64,000 bases of DNA from Rhabdophis nuchalis (GCA_039707465.1 CM077648.1:18511619-18575618), one strand, 5' to 3'. Shown: positions 10,862 through 22,591, counted from the stretch's first letter. Numbers and translations: made by a program. Notes: a model not told the origin generated them from the sequence alone.

Positions 10862-11071
10862 CAGTGGTGAAATGCAATTTTTTTTACCACCCGTTCTGTA
10901 GACTTAGGGCACGGCAGGGGACGGATACTGCAAAATTCCCACTCCCGGGAGAAGGATATTGCAAAATCTCTATTCCCACCCCACTCTGGGGCCAGCCAAA
11001 GGTGATATTTGCCGGTTGTCCAAACTAATTTCTGCTACCAGTTCTCCAGAACCTGCTGAATTTCACCCCTG
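10862..11071. mobile_element. hAT MITE (CAGTGGTGAAAT family), TSD ctgcagag
   Basis: Ends CAGTGGTGAAAT and ATTTCACCCCTG. A perfect TSD ctgcagag lies at 10854-10861 and 11072-11079. The interior has two units of the 'gatactgcaaaattcccac' module that is expanded at 37.3 and 42.7 kb. Confidence 0.93.
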
Positions 11072-11079
11072 CTGCAGAG

Positions 11080-11841
11080 CCATTCAAATAAATCACCAGC
11101 AGACCTGCTAAAAACAGAAATAAAAAAACTCTTGATATAGATTCCAGTTTTGGAGAATGATCTTTTCTTGTTCAGTGACAAAACAAAAAACAAAAAACAA
11201 GGCAAAAACCTATCCTGCCTTGCTGCAGACAGAAAAAGCAAGAAAGTCTGCAATCAAGGAGGTTTTATATAAACTCAGCAATGTCTTAGATCAAAAGAAG
11301 TGATTGTAAAATGAAATACCCTTGCTTTGTCTGATCACCTTATCTTTTTTATGTAGTGAAAACACAAAAACCAGGATATAGTAATAGACTTACAGGCTTA
11401 AACTAAGTTCAGATCATTGCCCAACCATGAAATTGATAGTTGGATGCTGGAAAGAGTCCCAATGTAACTCACTTCACAGTAAGGTAGATTAATTAGTTTT
11501 TGGTAGGATTTTTTATTTTTTTTGCACATTGACATGTGTTCATTCATTGGCTCATTCATGGTTTTTTTCCCCACTCAGTTCACTTTGGATAAAAACAGTA
11601 AAACCTGAGTAAATTAGCATTAAGCTATTTGAATTTGGTTCCAAAAGGAGAAGGAATAGCCTTTCCGGATGGACTTAGTCCTACATAATACCACCAAATA
11701 AAATCTAAGTTTTGCCTGGCTAATTGTATGCTGTATTGTAGTCTAAATAGTTTTCATATGGTGTAATTCAGCTCTTATATTGCTCCATTTCACCTTCTCC
11801 CATTTTCTTCTCACTATCATCATAACATTGAAACTACAATT
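11080..11841. other. no feature recognised
   Basis: AT-rich with an AAACAAAAAACAAAAAAC stretch at 11182. No TE end is visible. Confidence 0.4.
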
Positions 11842-12113
11842 ATAATAGCAGAGTTGGAAGGAACCTTAGAGATCTTCTAGTCCAATCCCCTGCCTAGGCA
11901 GGAGCCCTATACCATTTCAGACAAATGGCTATCCAACATCTTCTTAAAGACTTCCAGTGTTGGGGCATTCACAACTTCTGGAGGAAAGTTGTTCCACTGA
12001 TTAATTGTCCTAACTGTCAGGAAATTACTCCTCAGTTCTAAGTTGCTTCTCTCCTTGATTATTTTCCACCCATTGCTTCTTGTTCTACCATCAGGTGCCT
12101 TGGTGAATACTCT
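11842..12113 (-). mobile_element. CR1 LINE 3' fragment
   Basis: Minus-strand tail plus the last 65 or so codons of ORF2, including [23 protein letters not shown] sequence with the stop just before the tail. Truncated at 'ggtgaatactctatcatcaa'. It is followed by a small GT/GA microsatellite (12170-12230). Confidence 0.85.
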
Positions 12114-12340
12114 ATCATCAAATGTTCTATCAAATATTCTATCATCAATTGCAATATCATATGATGAGAGTGTGTGTGCGTGTATGAGAGAGAGAGAGAG
12201 AGAAGGAGGGGGAGAGGGAGATGGATGGTGGGTAGTATAGGTTAGCCCTGTCATGTGAAGTCAGCATTAGCAAAGATGAAGAATTACATTTCCAACCTCT
12301 TCCTTAAAACTATTTGAATAAAGCATAATGTAAAAATGAA

Positions 12341-12696
12341 GGGACGTGGTGGCTAAGTGGCTAAGATGCTGAGCTTTTCAATTAGAAAGGTCAGCAATTC
12401 GGCGGTTTGAATCCCTAGTGCTGTGGAACGGAGTGAGCTTCTGTTACTTGTCCCAGCTTCTTCCAACTTAGCAGTTTGAAAGCACATAAACAATGCAAGT
12501 AGAAAAATAGGGACCACCTTTGGTGGGAAGGCAACAGCGTTCTGTGTGCTTTCGATGTTGAGTTATGCCAGCCACATGACCACGGAGACGTCTTTGGATA
12601 GCGCTGACTCTTCGGCTTTAAAGCGGAGATGAGCACCACCCCTTAGAGTCAGGAATGACTAGCACATATGTGCGAGGGGAACCTTTACCTTTCCTT
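12341..12696 (+). mobile_element. Sauria-type SINE, complete, with TSD
   Basis: Full-length: tRNA-like head 'gggacgtggtggctaagtgg', B-box-like region 'cggtttgaatccc', BovB-like tail 'gaggggaacctttacc'. A perfect 10-bp TSD taaaaatgaa is at 12331-12340 and 12697-12706. Confidence 0.92.
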
Positions 12697-12929
12697 TAAA
12701 AATGAAATAAATATATATGTACATTACATATCATTTAGAAGAGGCTACCCCTGTCCTACAAATGACCTTAGTGATTTAAATATAAATCAATAATTGTAAC
12801 TTTCGGAATTAATTTGAGCTCAAAGAAAGCCAACAATAACCAAATAGCCTGCAGAATTTATTGCAGCAGGAAAAGTAGTAAATTGTATGTGATACCAATA
12901 GAAGAAAGTATGTAGCTGTATGTAGCTTA

Positions 12930-13480
12930 AGGATGAACTGTGGGGGCCTTTAGTGCAGGGGTCCCCAACCTTTTTTGCACCAGGAACCAGTTTCATTTTA
13001 AAGAAAATTCTGCAGACCGGCTGGTGTAGAGGAGGAACGGGGGGGAGGGAGGGAGAACAGGCGGCGCATGCGCACGCAGGGGGAGTCGGCTCGCTCGGCC
13101 CTTTAGGGCCTCCAACAGTGCGAACGGCCACACCTGCGCTCTCCCGCATCCGGCGTGCGCTCTGCCAAGGGGGCTGCCCCCTCCTCCCTCCTCCTCCTCT
13201 CTGGCCCTGCGGCCCGGTTCCTATCAAGCCACGGACCGGCACCGGTCTGCGGCTCGGGGGTTGGGGACCCCTGCTTTAGTGCTTTCTGAGCTTGGCTATT
13301 TATTTGCAGATGTTTCATTACCAAACTAGGTAACATAGTCAATGCACTGAGAATGTAATCTATTTTGGTAATAAAACATGTCCAAGAAAACAAAGTAGTT
13401 CAGAGGACAAGGACCAAGGATGCCACGATTGCATGTGAATTGGCGTGCATGTGCGTGCGCGCACGCATGCACACACATAC
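12930..13480. mobile_element. repeat E, inverted pair with a decayed hammerhead-like tail, split by hAT
   Basis: 'gcctttagtg' resumes after the hAT as 'ctttctgagcttggctattt', equivalent to 52410-52450. A second, inverted half runs to 'agttcagaggacaaggacc'. At 13309-13341 (minus strand) there is a GAAA box and an intact 6-bp stem II, but the CUGAUGA box has changed to a TTGACTA-like sequence. The family is probably PLE-like, judging only by layout. Confidence 0.5.
12956..13273. mobile_element. hAT element (CAGGGGTCCCCAACC family), TSD ctttagtg
   Basis: Ends CAGGGGTCCCCAACC and GGTTGGGGACCCCTG, perfect inverted repeats. A perfect TSD ctttagtg lies at 12948-12955 and 13274-13281. The interior is GC-rich and noncoding. 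A longer relative is at 45811-47266. Confidence 0.95.
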
Positions 13481-14267
13481 ATTGTTTTGGAGAGAAAGTA
13501 CAGTTCTGATGATGTTTGTAGAAGATGGCTATTGCTGGAATTAAACTGCCACAAAAATGGCTAAATCACAACGTGAACATTATGAAAGACCTAGAATAAA
13601 GGGCTGCTATGAAGCTATAGAACACAAGCAAGAAGGAATGGCTTGTTCTTTTCATCCTACACTTAAAAATAATTTAGTTAGAAAAGTTGGTGCTTTGTCT
13701 CTGCAGGGAAAAAAGCTTTCTAAGATGCACTGCTATCGTAGTGGATGAATGTATCCCATCATTTTCAGATTATGCTACGTAATCAGAGCACTTGAACTGG
13801 TGTTGCAGAAGCTTACGGTAAGTTATGCAACAATACCATTCCCATAATGACAGTTTGGGTGATAAGGATGCAGTGGGAAATTCAATAAATGCTTCTTAGT
13901 CTTACTCAGTGGGATATGTGCACACATTCATTTCAGCTTCCTTAATTCCTTCTTTGCATGGACTGGAAAGAAACGAAATCATTGAACAATAAATGGTACC
14001 CAGTTGGACTGCTATTTAATTGAGTGCCTTTAAGCTGCTTCAATCATATCCTTCCAAGAAGTGGATCAAGGCTTGGATTTTTTGCTTGTTCATTCATTCA
14101 TTGATTCATTCATTCAATCAATCAATTTGGATGCTGCCTAACTCCAGATCCATCTTGATGGCTCACAATAATAAGAGTAACCTAAAAATTATATTAAAAA
14201 ATTATCCAAAACAAATATAAAAATAACTATAGAATAATTATGAGTTGGTAATCCAAATAACAAAAAC
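13481..14267. other. no feature recognised
   Basis: Contains a small ATTC/TTCA repeat (14086-14125). Otherwise no termini, exons or RNA genes are visible. Confidence 0.4.
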
Positions 14268-14745
14268 CAATTTGTTGTTGTTAGCTGTAAAGTCGTATCT
14301 GATCCATCACAATCCCTTGGACAATGTTTCTTCAGGCCTTCCTGTCCTCTACCATCCTCTGGAGTCCCTTTAAGTTCATACCTACTGCTTTGGTGACTCC
14401 ATCCATCCACCTCATTCTCTGTTGTCTCCTTCTTTTGCCCTCAATCTTTCCCAGCATGAGGCTCTTCTCCAGTGAGTCCTTCCTTCTCATTAGGTGGCCA
14501 AAGTATTTGAGTTTCATCTTCAGGATCTGGCCTTCTAAAGAGCAGTCAGGGTTGATCTCCTCTAGGACTGACCGGTTTGATCGCCTTGCAGACCAAGGGA
14601 CTCACAGAAGTCTTCTCCAGCACCATAGTTCAAAGGCCTCCATTCTTTGGTGCTCAGCCTTTCTTATGGTCCAACTTTCACAGCCATACATTGCAACTGG
14701 GAAAACCATAGCCTTGACTATACGCACTTTTGTTGGCAGAGTTCG
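14268..14745 (-). mobile_element. BovB (RTE) LINE 3' fragment
   Basis: On the minus strand the translation contains LKYFGHLMRRKDSLEKSLML and GKIEGKRRRQQRMRWMDGV, the C-terminal end of BovB ORF2. The 3' end near 14268 is the BovB tail. The reading frame is interrupted. BovB is the likely source of the machinery for the Sauria SINEs in this window. Confidence 0.9.
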
Positions 14746-15079
14746 TCACGACAAGGCAGTAATCCATGAAGAGGAAAAACCCAATTAAACAACACAAACA
14801 GGTACTCCATCCACTTTAAGAAAATGGCCAGGTTTTTCAAGTCTCTGCAACATCAACATGGAACTAAATATTCAGGTTTCTGTTCAAAAGAAACATCCAA
14901 GGAATGCTGAGGAAAGTGAAAGGACCTTCTGATAAGATGAGAAGAATTCTTCAGTGTGCTTTGCATATCTGAGAATCACACACAAACTCAGAATTACAGG
15001 TTAAACTGTATATCCTGAGTGTTTTATTGTTTTCATTCATTGTTAACATCCTCTGGTTGACAGAAAACTTTCTAGTATT
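14746..15079. other. no feature recognised
   Basis: Mixed-composition DNA without visible repeat ends. Confidence 0.4.
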
Positions 15080-15475
15080 GATCAATCAATCAATCAATCA
15101 GAATTGAGCTGGAAGGGACCTTCTAGTCCAACCCTCTGTTTAAGCAGGAGACCCTATACCAGGGGTCTGCAAAGTTGGCTCTTTTAAGACTGGTGGACTT
15201 CAGCTCCCAGAATTCCTCAGCCCTATACCATTTCAAACAAGCGGCTGTCCAGTCTCTTCTTAAAAGCCTCCTGTACTTGAACACCCACAACTTCTGAAGG
15301 CAAACCGTTCCATTGGTTAATTGTTCTCACTGCCTGGAAATTTCTCCTTCATTGTATGTTGCTTATCCCTGATTAGTTTCCATCCATTATTTCTTGTCTT
15401 GCCTCCTGATGCTTTGGAAAATAAGTTACCCTTCTCTTCTTTGTGGCATCCCCTCAAATACTGGAATACTGCTGT
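15080..15475 (-). mobile_element. CR1 LINE 3' fragment, older subfamily, split by a MITE remnant
   Basis: (ATCA)n at 15080-15100 and then 'ggaagggaccttctagtcc' define the 3' end. Minus-strand coding remnants run to 15475. It is more diverged than the 3.1-kb copy. A 61-bp MITE (15160-15220) lies inside. Confidence 0.82.
15160..15220. mobile_element. 61-bp one-ended hAT MITE remnant, TSD ccctatac
   Basis: Starts CAGGGGTCTGCAAAGTTGGC like the element at 50803, but stops at 'agaattcctcag' without the right TIR. The flanks are a perfect 8-bp repeat ccctatac (15152-15159 and 15221-15228). The undisturbed CR1 copies carry this 8-mer once, which supports a real target duplication. Confidence 0.8.
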
Positions 15476-16046
15476 CATGTCACAGCAAATGTATTAAAAC
15501 CTAGAATTAGAATTGCCAAGCAAGATTACATAAACCATGTTTCAAATTGGCGATTCCTTCTTTAAAGAAATACCCAAAGGATTCTCAGAGAGAAAGAAGA
15601 GACTCACAGAGCTACCACAATTTTTGAAGATCCTCTACAATCCTACATGCCACATATGCAGTTTTACATTTCTTACATATTGTATATTGTGGCTGCGCGA
15701 TGTATGATCCAAATCGAAGTATGAATTTGGTCAGGTTCCTTGCAGTAAATCAAATAATTTAGAGGAGAACTCTATTAAAATAGCTTTACGTCATGGTTCC
15801 CGAGATAGTTGACCTTCCTGAAGGGTTACATTGCTATTATAGTAAAAGATTAAGAACCTACTAACACGATAGCTTTAGTTATTGCAGATTTTAGCAGAGT
15901 CTTCTTTCACTGTAATATCTGCAATAAATTCAGGCTGGTACTTTATTTGTACAGTTATCCTTTTGACACACTTTAGCTTGAGAGTGATAGGATCAATGTC
16001 ACACAGAGATTCAGGAGAAAAGAGTTTAAACAGAATTCTCTCTTTT
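15476..16046. other. no feature recognised
   Basis: No termini or coding signal is seen. Confidence 0.4.
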
Positions 16047-16054
16047 CTTAACCA

Positions 16055-16961
16055 GGGACATAGTGGCTCAATGGCTAAGATGCTGAGTTGTCGATCAGAA
16101 AGGTCGGCAGTTCAGCATTTCAAATCCCTAGCACTGCATAACGGAGTGAGCTCCCATTACTTGTGCCAGCTTCTGCCAACCTAGCGGTTCAAAAGCATGT
16201 AAAAAATGGAAGTAGAAAAAGAGGAACCACCTTTGGTTAAGGTGACCAGATATTCAAAGTCCCAAAGTGGGACACCGTCGACAGGCGGGGGGACCACTCC
16301 GGCGTGTCACGCGCCTGCGCAGAGGGCGTCGGGGCCGAGGAGGGGAGCTGCACATGCTCCAGCGCGTCACGTGCCTGCACAGAGTGCATCAGGGTCGGGT
16401 TGAGCTCCCACCCGCCCCTGCGGGGCCCTCTTTAAAGACAGCGGCGGTGGCCTGGCCCGGCAGTGCTGAGAGCCGCAGGCTCAGGTCGCCGCCACTGCCT
16501 TTAAAGAGGGTGCCGCAGGGGCAGGTGGGAGCGCATCCCCCGCCCCGAGGCCCTCTGCGCAGGCGCATGACATGCCAGAGCACACGCGGGCCTCCCCGCC
16601 GTCCTCGGCCCCAATGCCCTCCCCGCCTGAGCTGGCGCTCAGAGGCGCGCGCCTCTGAGCACGTACAGAGCACCCTCCGCCTGCCCGCAAAAAGCGGGAC
16701 ATTTTGAAGAGGCAGCGGGGCGCGGGACATCTGAAGGTGAACCGGGAGTGTCCCGCCAGAAGCGGGACGTCTGGTCCCCTTACCTTTGGTGGGAAGGTAA
16801 CAGCATTCCTTGCACCTTTGGAGTTTAGTCATGCAGGCCACATGACCATGGAGAAGTCCTTGGACAGTGCTGGCTCTTCGGCTTTGAAACGGAGATGAGC
16901 AATGCCCCCTAGAGTTGTGAATGACTAATATATATGTGTGAGGGGAACCTCTCTTTCCTTA
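16055..16961 (+). mobile_element. Sauria-type SINE, split by a hAT element
   Basis: Head and body run from 16055 to 16236 and resume at 16782 with 'ggtgggaaggtaacagcatt' through 'gaggggaacctctctttcc'. The two halves join seamlessly once the hAT element and one TSD copy are removed. Flanks 'cttaacca' and 'ccttaagcca' may be a decayed SINE TSD. Confidence 0.9.
16237..16781. mobile_element. hAT element (TTAAGGTGACCAGA family), TSD acctttgg
   Basis: Termini TTAAGGTGACCAGA and CTGGTCCCCTTA are imperfect inverted repeats. A perfect 8-bp TSD acctttgg is at 16229-16236 and 16782-16789. The interior is very GC-rich with an inverted-repeat character, giving alanine/arginine-rich chance frames on both strands. 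Confidence 0.9.
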
Positions 16962-18225
16962 AGCCAGTTTGGTAGTCATTCTGTCACATTGGTTTCCTTT
17001 TTGTACTGATTTCAGACAACTAATGGTGAGCCAGGAGCAAGAATTCAATGAACCTCAAGTGTAATCCAGTGTTTGATGTAACAGATCAAATGCACAGATT
17101 AAAGTAGATGTATCAAAATCTGTGGCAGTTGAGTATCAATGGATAAATGTGTCTGTTGGGGCTGCATAGCGCTTGGATGATGACATATTGTACAGATTGC
17201 CTACCTCCTTAATGGCCATTGTAAACACATGCATATGCATGACTGTTATAAGTATAGGCCAAGGTTATAATTGGAACTGCCAAAGCCTTTGATTGAAGGG
17301 CCTAGTATTTGAATTTGTCCATAGTTATGGATTTAATTAATCATAAGCATTTGTTTATTTGCTATAAACAATATGTGATCCTTGATGGATTCTTCTCTTT
17401 TTATCAATTTGCTGATCCTTGCCAGGTGACTCAGTTCCCATATTATTATTAGAATTCAGAGATTTGGAAACACTTAAAAAGGGGGCTCCCTGGGGCACTG
17501 AGCTCTTAGAAGTGACAGCAACAGTTTTATTTCTACTCAATTCCAGCTTGAAAGCCAGACAGTTAATTAAGTAGCAGTGGTTGTAGTGTAAATTTGACCA
17601 TTGTAGAATAAATAACTGGCTGATGAATCTTTCTAGATGACTAGAAAATAATCAGTCCAGCAGTAAATCCATGTAGGATCTCCTGAATTCTTTATTTAGT
17701 GTTTTAGACCAAATTAATGCCATTTGTAGTGCTTTTGAAAGCAAGCGCTGGAATGAACTAAAACAACTGATAAGTAGGATACTTTATTTTGCCAAGTGTG
17801 ATTAGAGACACAAGGAATTTGTCTCTGCTGCAGAAGCTCTCAGTGTACAACAGAAGAATAATGATCATAATAATGATATCAATAAGAGAATGTAGTAGAG
17901 AAGATGAGAATGATAATAATAATAATGCAGCCATACCACAATAGTAAATATACCTAGACATAAGATAGTATGTGGGAATTAGGTGTTCTGCAGAGTGATG
18001 GCACAAGGGAAAATACTATCTCCCAGAGCCTGTTTTATGTAAGGACCTGCCTCGTATCCCCCCCTCAAGGAAGTGTAGACTATTAAAAATCTGGTATTTC
18101 AAAAGTAATCTTTTTATTGAAGAGGGGTGAATGCAAGTCAACATTCCAAGCAGGCTCTGGGACCCTCAGGCTATACAATCCATGATAAAGGAAATTAGGA
18201 ACCCTTCCCAACAGTCCTGATGTGG
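16962..18225. other. no feature recognised in about 1.26 kb
   Basis: Looks single-copy. It holds small AATAAT runs near 17870-17925 and nothing else I can name. Confidence 0.45.
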
Positions 18226-18233
18226 ATTCCCAC

Positions 18234-18605
18234 CAGTGATGGGATTCAAATAATTTAACAACTGGTTATCTACCCTAATGACCCTCCAGGTAGGCAGAGC
18301 TCGGTGGTCATGTGACTGGGTGGGCATGGTCAACTCAACATCACTCACGTTGATGGGTGCTTCACCTTAGCTGTTACAATGTAATGAGGGTTAACCGGAG
18401 AGGCAGTGTCTGTGAGCAGGGCAATAAAGATCAGGCTAGAAACAACACCAGAATGTTTCCTTCCTGCCTTCCTTAGAGGATTAGCCCTGTAAAGTGGGGA
18501 AAAAAACAAAATGAGATTTCTTCCAATAACTGGTTCTCCAAACTGCTTAGAAAGTTAACAACTGGTTCTCCCGAATAGGTGTGAACTGGCTGAATCCCAC
18601 CACTG
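18234..18605. mobile_element. hAT MITE (CAGTGATGGGATTCAAAT family)
   Basis: Ends CAGTGATGGGATTCA and TGAATCCCACCACTG. Flanks attcccac (18226-18233) and actcccac (18606-18613) form an 8-bp TSD with one mismatch. The interior carries the 'aacaactggtt' motif at both ends. Confidence 0.88.
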
Positions 18606-18613
18606 ACTCCCAC

Positions 18614-18979
18614 CAATCCGTGGGTGTGAAATTGGGTTTGTACCAGCCTCTCTGATAAACAGATAAGAAGAGGTTCTCAGGATCATCTTCTGGAGATGTA
18701 ATTCACAGGGCTCTTCCCTCCCCCACCCCCGCATCCCCAAGAGGTGAGAATTTCCCAGACATCTGAAGCGCCAGGCAACGGTTATAAATCAGTTGAAAGG
18801 TTATACAAAAAGACAAGGCAAGAAATAGGATACCTAGGATACATAGAAAGGAGAAAGAACAAAATGTATCAAATTCAACACACACACACCTTCGTCCACC
18901 AAAGAATGGCAGATACACGGATCTGACAATCTTTGTGTCGAGGGGAGGAGTTAAAACAGTCCTGAGGTTAGGAGTTAAA
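18614..18979. other. no feature recognised
   Basis: A C-run block and a (CA)n stretch at 18879-18890. 'ggagttaaaacag' is duplicated at 18947 and 18971. Confidence 0.4.
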
Positions 18980-19206
18980 ACAGTTTATGTCCAAGAATTG
19001 AGGGAAAACTGTAGATGTTTTCTCAGCCCTCTGTGTGATCTGTGCAGTATGCAGGTGCTCAATGGATGGCAGACTGGTTGCAATTGTTTTCCTGAGATCT
19101 TAACTATCCGTTGAAGTCTATACCTGTCGTGTTTGGTTGCTGTACAAAATCAGACAGTTACAGAAGTACAAATGACAGACTTGATAATTCCTCTATAGAA
19201 CTCTTA
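18980..19206 (-). mobile_element. Rex1-like LINE fragment
   Basis: Matches the copy at 43825-44015, sharing 'ctcaatggatggcagactgg', 'tgtttggttg' and 'gaagtacaaatgacagac'. In the minus orientation it encodes the LPSIE-type C-terminal motif of Rex1/CR1-superfamily ORF2. Confidence 0.65.
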
Positions 19207-20576
19207 GAAATATGAGACGATTTCTAAGTACATCAATGTCTAGATGCGCGTATTTCCTGATTTGCAAATATACCTTTGAATTAGCTATTATATAATGAAT
19301 TTGAGAATTAAAATTGTGGTAGGTTCAGAAGTTTAGCTTTCTAGAGATATCTTCCTTCGACGTCAGCATTTACTGCCAGGTGGGAAAAATGGTCCAAAGC
19401 ACAGTGTAGGCATTGATCCTTAATGCAAACGTAAAACTGTTAAATGTTAGCAGAGAAAAAAAAAAACAACATAATTGTTGGCAAATTCACATAGAAAGCA
19501 ACACAAAGATGATCTTTGCCAGGTACAAAGATTTACCCCAAACTCTTGAAAAATAGATGCCAAATTGAACTAGAATTTCATGAGCGACTTGCTGGGAAAC
19601 CTTTGAGTATTAACCGAGACTCCAAATCCAAGCAAGGACTTCGTCCCATTACTACATTACATGCCCCAATTCCTAATCCCAGCATTCATCTTTAACCCTC
19701 ATCCCATAGCTGGCTGACTTTTTTGATCCACTCAAAATTGCAAGTTTGCATCAGTCTACTGCTCCTTTCAACGTGCCACTTGAAGTGAGAATTTCACCCA
19801 GCTGGATTCTTGGCTCACTGTCAGCAGAAAACAAAGGCAGTTTTAAGGTAACTCATCAGTCCTGGAACCTCCGCATCTTCTCACCTTAATCATCTTTTAC
19901 ATTTTCCCTATTTTCTAACAAAGCGTTATTGTGTTCTACTAGCTTTTATACAATAACTTGTCGGCCTCAATTGTACATTGATTTCAGCACAGAGCTGACG
20001 GCTCGTGTTGTAGCGCATTAACTAAAGGAATCGATATCTTGATATCTAAAAAAAAAAAATCTTGCATTTCTTTTAGCTGCAGCACCCATATGTGTAAGTC
20101 TCTGTGGATAAAGAAATATGGCCTCCTAGTGATTGTTCTATTTAGTACACCCACAACAGAAGGAAATGGGCTTTTTTCACATTCATTCTATTGTGAGAGC
20201 CAAATAACATAAATTGCACTTACAAACCAAAATGACTTCAGCGATCTGTTTATTAAGTTAATAAATAAAGGCCTTTGCACAAATAATGAGCAAGCGTGAC
20301 AATGAAGTAGGCTGTGCTTGAGGTTTATGAGTTTGTACAACACTAAGTAGCTTTCTCTCCTTATAAAAAAGGCTCCGTTTCTTTGGTCTTTGGGCCCCTG
20401 AAAACAAAATGCCGAACTTTCTGCATTTGTGCACAAAACAAATTCAGTATAAATATTAAAGCCAACCCAAGCAGAAAGCTTGAAGCCTATGAACCTTCTA
20501 GTGAAGCGGGTGTTGGTCTAGGAGCCAAATGAGAGATAATCTTGGAGGAAGAATACTATTTGTTAGCCTACTGATA
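19207..20576. other. no feature recognised in about 1.37 kb
   Basis: This is the longest repeat-poor stretch in the left third. The block around 19920-20050 is high-complexity and could be conserved noncoding sequence, but nothing in a single sequence can show that. Confidence 0.4.
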
Positions 20577-20702
20577 AGAGCCATGGTGGCAGAGTGGTTA
20601 GAATGCAGTATTTACAGGCTAACTCTGGTTGACTCAGCCTTCCATCCTTCCCAGGCTGGTAAATTGAGGACCCAGATTATTAGGGGCAATATGCTAACTC
20701 TG

Positions 20703-21066
20703 TGTTGTGGCCTGCCAGTGGCCAGCAGAGCTGGCAGCAGATTCGGACAGTGAGGAGGTTGGGGAGGAAGATGGGCCAGTCCTGGAGTCTGGGGAAGGCT
20801 CTGATGAGGGCTCTGCATTGGAGGCAGAGAAGGGGCCAGAGCGGTATGCCAGTTATCAGCTGCCTTCAGAGTCAGACATCAATGAGGCAGATGAACAGCT
20901 GGAACCTGTTCCCAGTGTGCGCATGTGCAGAGTTGTCAGATGAACAGAACAGGACAATAGAATGGCCCCTCCCAGAGAAAATAGAAAAGGAGCGAAAGGG
21001 GAGTGGAGTTTGCAGGAGACAATTAGTTCGCTTAATTGGTTTGTGACTCTCCAAGACTCCTTGCTA
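20703..21066 (+). mobile_element. LTR-a, shorter variant
   Basis: Begins TGTTGTGGCCTGCCAGTGGC like 836 and the reverse copy ending at 57182, and follows them for about 310 bp. It then ends differently ('ctccaagactccttgcta') and is only 364 bp. About 30 bp of the host SINE is missing at the junction, so the insertion involved a deletion or was followed by one. Confidence 0.65.
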
Positions 21067-21087
21067 CTGTGAAGAAGTATATAAGTC

Positions 21088-21893
21088 CTTGGATGACCAT
21101 GTGACAGCCGTGGCCAGGGGGGCTTTCTATCAGGTTTACCTGATACACCAGTTGCGTCCCTTTCTAGATCGTGATGCCCTACGCACAGTCACTCAAGCCC
21201 TTGTCATTTCTCGCTTGGACTACTGTAACGCTCTCTACATGGGGCTCCCCTTGAGGTGCACCCAGAGGCTCCAGCTAGTGCAGAATGCGGCCGCACGGGG
21301 GATTATGGGAGTTTCTCGATACTCCCATGTAACACCTCTCCTGCGCGAGCTGCACTGGCTGCCTGTGGCTTTCCGGGTGCGCTTCAAGGTGCTAGTAACC
21401 ATCTTCAAAGCGCTCCATGGCTTGGGACCTGGCTATTTGCGGGACCGTCTCCTACCACATACCTCCCTCTGACCTGTTCGCTCCCACAGAGAGGGCCTCC
21501 TCAGGGTGCTGTCTGCCGGACAATGCCGGCTGGCGACCCCCAGGGGGAGAGCCTTCTCTGTGGCAGGCCCTGCCCTCTGGAACGACTGGCCCCTGACCTT
21601 TGTACCATCACGGACCTACTCCTCTTCTGTCGGAGCCTAAAAACATATCTATTTCATGCGGCTGGCCTAGCATAGTTTTAACGACACAGTCCCAATTTTA
21701 TAATAATTTTATAATATTTTTACTTGCTTTTAACCATAGGTTTTTAGCACAGATCTAGTATTTAATCTATTTTTAACTTTTATATTGTCATTGTGTTTTA
21801 CTACTTTTTATTCCTCTGTGCACCGCCCTGAGTCCCTTTCGGGAGATAGGGCGTTATATAAGTGTAAATAATAAATAAATAAAAAAATAAATA
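21088..21893 (+). mobile_element. L2 LINE, 5'-truncated
   Basis: Contains an open C-terminal ORF2 portion (21089-21472) and a recognisable continuation in another frame to 21675, then a 3' UTR with 'gcaccgccctgagtcccttt' and an AAATAAAT tail. It is inserted in the SINE-2 3' end. Confidence 0.9.
21089..21472 (+). pseudogene. L2 ORF2 C-terminal fragment
   Basis: A 127-codon frame carries the post-catalytic reverse-transcriptase/C-terminal region of an L2-type LINE: LVISRLDYCNALYMGLP, RLQLVQNAAAR, ELHWLPVAFRVRFKVL and FKALHGLGPGYL are all family hallmarks. The catalytic YADD block and the endonuclease are absent, lost by 5' truncation. A premature stop after HTSL ends this frame. The downstream sequence in another frame continues the expected protein (ending in a CGGAGCC-encoded region and HAAGLA), so at least one frameshift separates the two. 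It cannot make a working enzyme. Identification is by family knowledge, and the assignment to L2 rather than another CR1-group clade is likely but unproven. Confidence 0.88.
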
Positions 21894-21912
21894 AAGTCTA
21901 ATTGCTATTGCT

Positions 21913-22590
21913 CTTCTGAGCTATTCATTAATTACAATTGCTGTGATGGATACATATATTTAGAATTAAAGTTCAAGACATCTGGCAGGCATCAAGATGC
22001 CTACCTCTTGATGATAAGGAAAGATAGCTTTTTGCATGCATGGCAATTCATGTAAGAAAACTTATGTGAATTTAATGTAGTTTTCTACTTTTAAAAATGA
22101 CAGGAGAGAATGATGATCCTTTGCTCTCGGATGTGAACTTGTGCATCTGGGATATTGTTACAGAGTTTAACAAAACATTACCATAATGGTCTTTAATGAA
22201 CTGTGTCCTGAATGTGTCTCAGTACACTAAACAAAACTACTTAGGGCTGGGTGGAAACAGTATGTTGCCTTGTAAGGGTGGATTAGAGACTCTAGTTTTC
22301 ATAAAGCAGGTGAGAATCTACGTTCTGGATGGAATTGGGATTTGGTCACATTGTGGCATGTGGCATATTGGCCAAAATATGACAAAACTCAGTTGTACTT
22401 TATATGAATGAGGAATGGTTAACATTTTAAAAGGGAAGGGAAATGCAAACAAAAATTTAAATGAAATTAAAACTTTGGGAATTGAAGTCAATAAAGAATC
22501 TCCAAAAGAGTTTATCGGATTGAATATAAAAGTGGGCGAAACAATTGAGACTCAATCTGAAGAAATCCTGAGGTGGCTGTCTTGGGTATT
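21913..22590. other. no feature recognised
   Basis: AT-rich, with no TE end. Open frames here (22196-22645) are short and have no recognisable motif. Confidence 0.4.
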
Positions 22591-22591
22591 T

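Larger units (their letters stand above)
20577..21912 (+). mobile_element. SINE-2, split by an LTR and an L2
   Basis: The 5' part (20577-20702) has the tRNA-like head and 'ccttccatccttcccaggctgg'. Part of the 3' region (21067-21087, 'gtgaagaagtatataagtc') lies between the LTR and the L2. The final tail 'aagtctaattgctattgctc' is at 21894-21912. The pentamer aagtc flanks the L2. Confidence 0.8.

Noticed and set aside
16267..16841. Arg/Ala/Pro-rich frames on both strands
   Set aside because: Chance openings in the GC-rich hAT element interrupting a SINE.
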